Shown piece by piece: positions 22,131 to 26,938 of a DNA stretch of 26,938 nucleotides. The notes under the pieces were generated by a model. That model made no database searches. It saw only the letters and a list, made by a program, of their open reading frames with translations, and was not told the DNA's origin. The first letter of the stretch is position 1, and each line of letters begins with the position of its first letter. The position numbers and the translations under genes are program-made. The stretch comes from CAZMRW01 sp964568805 (GTDB lineage Bacteria; Pseudomonadota; Gammaproteobacteria; Methylococcales; Methylomonadaceae). Location of the stretch: positions 1 to 26,938 of the forward strand of contig CAZMRW010000065.1 in assembly GCA_964568805.1 (NCBI GenBank), given 5' to 3'.

Positions 22131-23009
22131 ATGGGACGTTATCATCAAACGAATGAAAAAAAATCAGGCGGATTAATTATCCTTTTGTCGATATTTTTGA
22201 TAGTCGCTACGGCGTTAGTCTGGATTTATTTTAATGAAGACATCGCCGTCGACATAGCAAAAACTGAAACGAAAACGCTGGAATTGCCATCACCGTCCAA
22301 GTCGTCTGAATTCATGGAACCATTGCCCGAGACATCAGCGCCAAGTGACCGGGTTTTTTCTAAATCCTTGTCCGATACCGGTTCTGCCGCTGAAAATACC
22401 GGACAGGATGAACCGGCGGACTTACCCGCAATAGGCAGCAGTGACCTGTACTTTCGGGAAGAGTTGCTCAAGCTTTCGTCAGATCTTGCGCCATGGTTGA
22501 ATACCGATCAGTTAATCAGAAAATACATGGTGATTGTCAATGATTTTGCCCAGGGATTGAGGCTGGAAAAACATATGCGTTTTCTCAAACCGGAGCTTCC
22601 ATTTAGTGTTGAACAGGACGATGGCCGGCTCGTTATCGCTACCGCAAGTTATCAGCGTTATGACCGATTGGCGCAAGCCATTAACATGCTGGATGTACCG
22701 GCAACATTGGCAGTTTACCAAAAAACAAGACCCTTGCTCGCCCAGGTTTTTAGCGAGTTCAGTTATCCTGAAGGTTATCGACTTGACGATATCTTTACCA
22801 AGGCGGCCGCCGAAATACTCTCAGCCCCCGTCGTTGACCAGCCTATCGCGTTGGTCAGGCCCTCGGTCAACTACAAATACGCCGATCCCCGACTCGAAGC
22901 GCTCAATCCGGTACATAAACAAATGTTGCGCATGGGTCCTGAAAACACCCAAATCATCCAAAATAAAGTCCGGCGACTGGTGGAAGGACTGGTAAACCTG
23001 CCGCAATGA
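22131..23009 (+). CDS. DUF3014 domain inner-membrane protein
   Basis: A 292-residue protein of unknown function. The N-terminus is cytoplasmic (MGRYHQTNEKKSGG), followed by one membrane span (about 15-34, LIILLSIFLIVATALVWIYF), a low-complexity Ser/Pro/Glu linker and a folded periplasmic domain. That domain shows the DUF3014 pattern: LYFREELLKLSSDLAPWLN, LIRKYMVIVNDFAQG, YQRYDRLAQAINMLD, then HKQMLRMGPENTQIIQNKVRRL at the end. Such proteins occur in many gammaproteobacteria with no defined role. It is divergent from gspA with about 75 bases between starts, which may mean joint control; the ATG lacks a clear ribosome binding site. Confidence 0.82.
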   Translation: MGRYHQTNEKKSGGLIILLSIFLIVATALVWIYFNEDIAVDIAKTETKTLELPSPSKSSEFMEPLPETSAPSDRVFSKSLSDTGSAAENTGQDEPADLPAIGSSDLYFREELLKLSSDLAPWLNTDQLIRKYMVIVNDFAQGLRLEKHMRFLKPELPFSVEQDDGRLVIATASYQRYDRLAQAINMLDVPATLAVYQKTRPLLAQVFSEFSYPEGYRLDDIFTKAAAEILSAPVVDQPIALVRPSVNYKYADPRLEALNPVHKQMLRMGPENTQIIQNKVRRLVEGLVNLPQ

Positions 23010-23055
23010 TAAGATTACCCGGACAGGCTCAAACATAAGATCGATGGCTTGCGTA

Positions 23056-23397
23056 TCAGCAGCCCGACTGGCTGGCGGCGCATTTGATGCAGAGATTGGA
23101 ATAGGGCACCGCCTTAAGGCGTTCTGTCGATATCTGTTCGCCGCAACTCTGGCAAATACCGTATTCCCCTCTATCGATCCTCTCGATGGCCTGTTTGATC
23201 TGCGCGATTTCCTTTCTGGCGGCATTACCCAAATAATCGAGCACCTGATCATTTTCTGACTGTGTCGCCTGATCTTCGAAATCTTTTGCCAAGGGCTCAC
23301 CGCTATGCTTAACATCCTCAGTGATCCTAACCAGACGATCATTCAGATCTTCCAGCATTTCTAATAAATTGCCGCGTATTTCTTCATATTCTTTCAC
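23056..23397 (-). CDS. DksA/TraR-family C4 zinc-finger protein
   Basis: A 113-residue protein. An N-terminal coiled coil (about 1-35 and 55-77) leads to a C-terminal zinc finger with Cys82, Cys85, Cys103 and Cys106 (CQSCG, 17 residues apart from CIKC). The pattern ERIDRGEYGICQSCGEQI, then RLKAVPYSNLCIKC is typical of the family, which binds in the secondary channel of RNA polymerase or acts as a general stress factor. It is shorter than E. coli DksA (151) and longer than TraR (73). The DxxDxA coiled-coil tip of DksA is not evident, so it may not mimic DksA on polymerase. It is convergent with the DUF3014 gene, 46 bases away, and divergent from moxR. Confidence 0.85.
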   Translation of the reverse strand: MKEYEEIRGNLLEMLEDLNDRLVRITEDVKHSGEPLAKDFEDQATQSENDQVLDYLGNAARKEIAQIKQAIERIDRGEYGICQSCGEQISTERLKAVPYSNLCIKCAASQSGC

Positions 23398-23528
23398 AAT
23401 TATTCCTGCATGTTTATCGGTTTTGATGCGTTCATTAAATCTGCATGCTCTATACTTGACGTTACAATATTAAAACCTTCGATTGAATCCGTCATGCTGA
23501 CTTAAACCTAAGCATCCTATCACCAACT

Positions 23529-24434
23529 ATGCAAAATGCAATAAACCAGCTTTTAGATTCGGCCAATCAGATCATCCTGGGCAAACAACGTCAAATTCGC
23601 CTGGCCCTTTGCTGCCTGCTTGCCCGAGGACATTTATTGATTGAGGACATCCCCGGAGTAGGCAAAACGACTCTGGCCCATACCCTGGCAAAACTGTTAG
23701 GCCTTAACTATCAAAGAATCCAGTTCACCAGCGATATTTTACCTGCCGATATCATCGGCGCGTCCGTATTTGATCCTAAAAATCATGAATTCACTTTTCA
23801 TCCCGGACCGCTTTTTAATCAAATGATTCTGGCTGACGAAATCAATCGCTCGACGCCCAAAGCACAGAGCGCACTGCTGGAAGCCATGGAAGAAAACCAG
23901 GTTACTGTTGAAGGAAAAACCTACCCATTGCCTAAACCTTTTTTTGTGATCGCCACGCAAAACCCGTCTTATCAAATAGGCACCTTTCCATTACCGGAAT
24001 CGCAACTGGACCGTTTTTTAATGCGTATCGAACTGGGTTACCCCGATCAAGACGCGGAAAGACAGCTGCTGACCGGCCAAAATCGGCATAGTTTAATCGA
24101 TTCACTGACGGTTCAAATGACGCCGGAACAACTTCAGCAAATCCAGGAAGCGGTTGCCAAAGTCTATACCTCGAATGCCCTCCTGGATTATTGTCAGGCT
24201 TTGATCAACTATAGCCGAGAATCCTCCGAATTCCATACCGGCCTGTCACCCAGAGCAGGTTTGGCGTTGCTGACGGCGGCCAAAGCCTGGGCCTTCATGG
24301 ACCAGCGCGAGGAAGTCATTCCTGAAGATATCCAGGCGGTGCTGGCCGCGGTCGCAGGACATCGTATCCGTTCGGGCAATACTAATTCCGACGCTATCGT
24401 CGCCCCTTTGCTAGCCAAAGTAGCCGCCCTTTGA
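23529..24434 (+). CDS. MoxR-family AAA+ ATPase
   Basis: A 301-residue MoxR-type chaperone-like ATPase. Walker A is PGVGKTT (42-48), Walker B LADEIN (101-106), followed by RSTPKAQSALLEAMEE, sensor 1 in ATQNP (Asn145), the arginine-finger region ESQLDRFLM and the C-terminal sensor 2 block SPRAGLALL. MoxR proteins remodel or load cofactors into partner proteins, commonly von Willebrand-domain proteins, and are nearly always paired with DUF58 proteins as here. The stop codon overlaps the TTG start of the DUF58 gene (TTGA), so the two are translationally coupled. The ATG at 23529 has no clear ribosome binding site. Target is unknown. Confidence 0.92.
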   Translation: MQNAINQLLDSANQIILGKQRQIRLALCCLLARGHLLIEDIPGVGKTTLAHTLAKLLGLNYQRIQFTSDILPADIIGASVFDPKNHEFTFHPGPLFNQMILADEINRSTPKAQSALLEAMEENQVTVEGKTYPLPKPFFVIATQNPSYQIGTFPLPESQLDRFLMRIELGYPDQDAERQLLTGQNRHSLIDSLTVQMTPEQLQQIQEAVAKVYTSNALLDYCQALINYSRESSEFHTGLSPRAGLALLTAAKAWAFMDQREEVIPEDIQAVLAAVAGHRIRSGNTNSDAIVAPLLAKVAAL

Positions 24435-25378
24435 AATTGTCTTCCATTACAAGCCGTTTTAAGTCCAGCCGGTTCTTTCTCGGCGAACCCGCCAGCTCAG
24501 AACCCGTCACATTGACTCATCGGCGCATTTTTATATTGCCGACGGCACGTGGCTTAGGATTTGCGCTTTTGTTGCTGGTGTTATTTTTTATCGCCTTTGT
24601 TTATAACAACAATCTGGTCTATTTGCTGACTTTTTTACTGGCCGGTATTTTTTTCGTCACCATTTTACACACCTTCAGATCGTTATCCGGTCTGGTTGTA
24701 CAGGAAGGACACTGTAAAGCCGTTTTTGCCGGGGAAGATGCGGGCTTTGTCATTCATATCAGCAACCCTGCCGCTGTCGCCCGGCCCAATCTGAAAATCA
24801 CCCGGCAACGCACTGAAAGTCTGGTGGCCGCGCCTTACAGCAAGATCCATTTTACCGTTTATTCGACTACCCAAAAAAGAGGCTGGCATGAAGCCGGCAC
24901 AATTACCTTTTCCAGTACATTTCCATTGGGGCTATTTCGGGCCTGGTCTCCTGTCCGATTCAATCTTAAAGCGCTGGTTTATCCCAGACCCTCGCAGTCG
25001 GACATCCCGCTACCGGACAATGCTTTTTCATCCCGCTCCCGGCAAGGCGCAGATAATAAGAGTGGCGATGATTTTTATGGGCTGAAGGAATACCAGTCCG
25101 GTGATTCCATCAAGCGCATACACTGGAAAGCCTTTGCCAAAGGCCAGGGCCTTTATAGCAAACTGTACGGGGGGGAAGGTCCGGAGGAAATCTGGCTCGA
25201 TTATGATTACACGCCGGGACAACATGTCGAAGAACGCTTGAGCCAATTATGCCGATGGGTCATCGATGCCGAAAAAGCCGGCGTCCCCTTCGGCTTCACT
25301 CTGCCCGGCCTGAAACTGGCTCCCGATTGCGGTGAGGCGCACACCCGGAAATGTCTTGAAGCATTGGCGCTTTTCTAA
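24431..25378 (+). CDS. DUF58 domain membrane protein, MoxR partner
   Basis: A 315-residue protein with two adjacent membrane spans near residues 37-76 (GLGFALLLLVLFFIAFVYN and LVYLLTFLLAGIFFVTIL). The signature DUF58 block follows in the C-terminal half: GDDFYGLKEYQSGDSIKRIHWKAFAKG at about 215-241. It starts at a TTG that overlaps the moxR stop. In many proteobacteria a transglutaminase-like protein gene follows a moxR-DUF58 pair; here none does, and the next gene is a DUF502 protein after 259 bases. Role unknown; probably a membrane client or partner of the ATPase. Confidence 0.88.
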   Translation: MKLSSITSRFKSSRFFLGEPASSEPVTLTHRRIFILPTARGLGFALLLLVLFFIAFVYNNNLVYLLTFLLAGIFFVTILHTFRSLSGLVVQEGHCKAVFAGEDAGFVIHISNPAAVARPNLKITRQRTESLVAAPYSKIHFTVYSTTQKRGWHEAGTITFSSTFPLGLFRAWSPVRFNLKALVYPRPSQSDIPLPDNAFSSRSRQGADNKSGDDFYGLKEYQSGDSIKRIHWKAFAKGQGLYSKLYGGEGPEEIWLDYDYTPGQHVEERLSQLCRWVIDAEKAGVPFGFTLPGLKLAPDCGEAHTRKCLEALALF

Positions 25379-25435
25379 AACCGGGTGCCGACACATTCCT
25401 CTAATAGGATGTTAAGATAATTCAGCCATAGATTA

Positions 25436-25454
25436 CCGGCATCATGCATGCCGG
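25436..25454. repeat. GC-rich intergenic hairpin
   Basis: CCGGCAT (25436-25442) and ATGCCGG (25448-25454) form a perfect 7-bp stem with a CATGC loop, 58 bases after the DUF58 stop. Neither side has a T-run, so it is not a classical intrinsic terminator; it may protect the 3' end of the moxR-DUF58 message. Confidence 0.45.
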
Positions 25455-25544
25455 CCATCGCCTTTGCCGTAAAGATCAATATCGACGACAGCTCCAGGCA
25501 AAGCACGCCTTAATCGGATGACTGAGCGTGAACTTAAAATCGTA

Positions 25545-25573
25545 AGATAATGTAAGCAAATTTGTTATTATCT
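25545..25573. repeat. AT-rich inverted repeat upstream of the DUF502 gene
   Basis: AGATAAT (25545-25551) and ATTATCT (25567-25573) are perfect inverted repeats, with the palindrome CAAATTTG at 25557-25564 between them. The left arm contains GATAAT, a possible -10 hexamer about 90 bases before the DUF502 ATG. Operator role is speculative. Confidence 0.35.
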
Positions 25574-25637
25574 CAGGTTATTAATCAGAAACTCATCCAG
25601 GATGGGCTTCTTAGCTTTGTTGAAACAGGAGTCTAAT

Positions 25638-26267
25638 ATGCTTAGTTTTATCAAATCGAGTCTGAAATACTTCATTGTCGGCGTTTTGGCATTAATTCCG
25701 GTTGTCATTGTCATTCAAGTTCTGGTGTTTTTGGAAACGATCTTGAGAGATTTTTTTATTTATATTTACGGGTACTCCAACAACATCATCATTACCATAT
25801 TGGCCTTCACAATTTCTTTTATTGCAATTGCTTATCTTGGCTATAGAGTCACCGTTTCTGAAAAATTATGGGCTCTGCACCAAACTGAATTATTAATTAA
25901 CCGGATCCCAATGATCAGGACAATTTACAGGGTCAGTAAAAAATTGGTCAATCTGCTCGGTAGCCGGGAGAAAAGTGTCGCCAAAGAAATTATTTTTATT
26001 GAATATCCCAAGGATGGCTTATGGGTTCCCGGCTATGTCACCAACAAGGTGGGCGAAATGCTGGTTGTTTATGTGCCGACTTCTCCAAATCCCACATCCG
26101 GATTCACGATTATTGTACATGAGTCAAAAGTCGTTAAATCAACGATGGATATTGAGGGCGTTACCAGTTTTATTGTCAGCGTAGGCGTCGATTTGCTTCA
26201 CAGAGAGGAACTGGAAAAGCTTGCTAATACGAACCTCGCCGAAACTCATCAGCAGATAGCCACGTAG
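25638..26267 (+). CDS. DUF502 family integral membrane protein
   Basis: A 209-residue protein from the ATG at 25638, which has AGGAG eight bases upstream; an ATG 12 codons earlier is in frame but has no such site. Two hydrophobic spans lie near residues 10-35 (YFIVGVLALIPVVIVIQVLVFL) and 50-70 (IIITILAFTISFIAIAYLGYR). The rest is a soluble domain with the family blocks IPMIRTIYRVSKKL, KEIIFIEYPKDGLWVPGYVT and VYVPTSPNPTSGFTIIV, the last two being the family signature. Function is unknown in bacteria. It probably has its own promoter in the 259-base gap after the DUF58 gene. Confidence 0.88.
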   Translation: MLSFIKSSLKYFIVGVLALIPVVIVIQVLVFLETILRDFFIYIYGYSNNIIITILAFTISFIAIAYLGYRVTVSEKLWALHQTELLINRIPMIRTIYRVSKKLVNLLGSREKSVAKEIIFIEYPKDGLWVPGYVTNKVGEMLVVYVPTSPNPTSGFTIIVHESKVVKSTMDIEGVTSFIVSVGVDLLHREELEKLANTNLAETHQQIAT

Positions 26268-26938
26268 TCGGTAACAATTTTCAGTTCGTATTACGTATAA
26301 TTTCGCCGCACCTTAAATGCGCCGATGACGAGACAGTTGACGGCAGGCCATGCCGTAATAAAAGAGTCATGGATCCTGTCATAAAAAACGGCCTGGGCGC
26401 GTGATGTTCCGATGCAAAATCAAATGAATTTGCGACCATACAATGTTATAACCTGAAAAAATCAGGCAATATAGGGCATAACCTTGAGGTATGCGCTGAA
26501 AATTCAGTGCTGCATTACAGAACACAAGTCCGGTTCATTGATAAACCTATTTCTCGACCGGCATGATTTTGAACAGACTTCAAAAAAGTGTTTGACCTAT
26601 TCATAATCTCAACTGAATCATTGAATATAAACGTGATTCAGACACTCACTATCCTAATGACCGATTTTTGTCCTCCATTTCCATCACATTATTATCGGAA
26701 TTACTTTACAGGCAGTAAGAGCGTGGCATACTCAGTAAAGGCAGATGCCTATGTCAGTGTCCCTCCAGGCATGGTTAGCTTCTTGCCAAGATCTGTTTGC
26801 CGGCGACTCACATTGCTCGCGACCAGAAAAAACCAGCCCGCTTTATCCTAGGGTTTCATCACGACTGACTACCAGTTTTAATAATTGATAAATTCGTACC
26901 TCTACAATATTTTTTTCGGTTAACGAGACAGAACTAGG
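26268..26938. other. 671-base region with no supported gene
   Basis: No frame here resembles a known protein; the longest (26588-26851, plus strand) has no ribosome binding site and an unlikely composition. Small stem-loops are visible: ACGGCA/TGCCGT at 26340-26356, CCTGA/TCAGG at 26452-26466 around an A5 loop, and GCGCTGAA/TTCAGTGC at about 26493-26510 with one G-U pair. None has a clear terminator T-run. The region could contain promoters for a gene beyond the right edge or an unrecognised small RNA. Confidence 0.5.

Noticed and set aside
25436..25454. Intrinsic terminator for moxR-DUF58
   Set aside because: The stem is good but neither strand has a following T-run, so it is listed only as a hairpin.
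26588..26851. An 87-codon plus-strand frame near the right edge
   Set aside because: No ribosome binding site, no family features, and aromatic/serine-rich composition unlike the real genes; treated as chance.

Overview
The window reads as chromosomal DNA of a Gram-negative, probably gammaproteobacterial, species. It has outer-membrane TonB receptors, TonB-ExbB-ExbD, a GspA/GspB secretin-assembly pair, Fur-type operators and GC near 50 percent. The overall gene style reminds me of Methylococcales (gammaproteobacterial methanotrophs), but this is an impression and no methane gene is present. There is no tRNA, rRNA, CRISPR array or intact mobile element.

Layout. (1) 1-3724, minus strand: a UGT-type glycosyltransferase, a pyridoxal-phosphate amino acid decarboxylase resembling histidine decarboxylase, and a short-chain dehydrogenase. 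(2) 3955-7544, minus strand: an iron-uptake operon made of a Fiu/PiuA-like TonB-dependent receptor, a PepSY membrane protein and a PiuC-like Fe(II)/2-oxoglutarate hydroxylase. It is driven by a near-consensus promoter (TTGACA-16-TATAAT) overlaid by a Fur box. A bacterioferritin-type ferritin is divergent from it. (3) 8397-8767: a truncated, frameshifted relic of a di-heme cytochrome c peroxidase. (4) 8799-11507, minus strand: Fur box, leader with an intrinsic terminator, small unknown gene, hemP, tonB, exbB, exbD. (5) 11575-19284, minus strand: a TonB-dependent receptor, a YfiR-family periplasmic protein and a 1674-residue hybrid kinase carrying both a full phosphorelay and GGDEF-EAL output. 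(6) 19601-22055, minus strand: GspB and GspA/ExeA. (7) 22131-26267: a DUF3014 membrane protein, a DksA/TraR zinc-finger protein (minus strand), MoxR ATPase, DUF58 protein and DUF502 membrane protein. (8) The last 671 bases hold no gene I can support.

How the parts work together. Regions 2-4 form a coherent iron economy: ferric-siderophore import at the outer membrane, energy transfer by TonB-ExbBD, periplasmic and cytoplasmic iron handling, haem uptake (HemP) and storage in ferritin, with Fur operators at both uptake promoters. Region 5 joins TonB receptors to second-messenger signalling. YfiR and a CHASE8 sensor domain, the input pair of the YfiBNR c-di-GMP switch, are here linked to an outer-membrane receptor on one side and to a His-Asp-His-Asp relay plus cyclase/phosphodiesterase on the other.

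The two most notable observations are this receptor-YfiR-super-hybrid kinase unit, whose EAL domain has lost a conserved glutamate, and the Fur-promoter-plus-terminator arrangement upstream of hemP. The latter predicts either an attenuator or a roughly 80-nt Fur-controlled small RNA.
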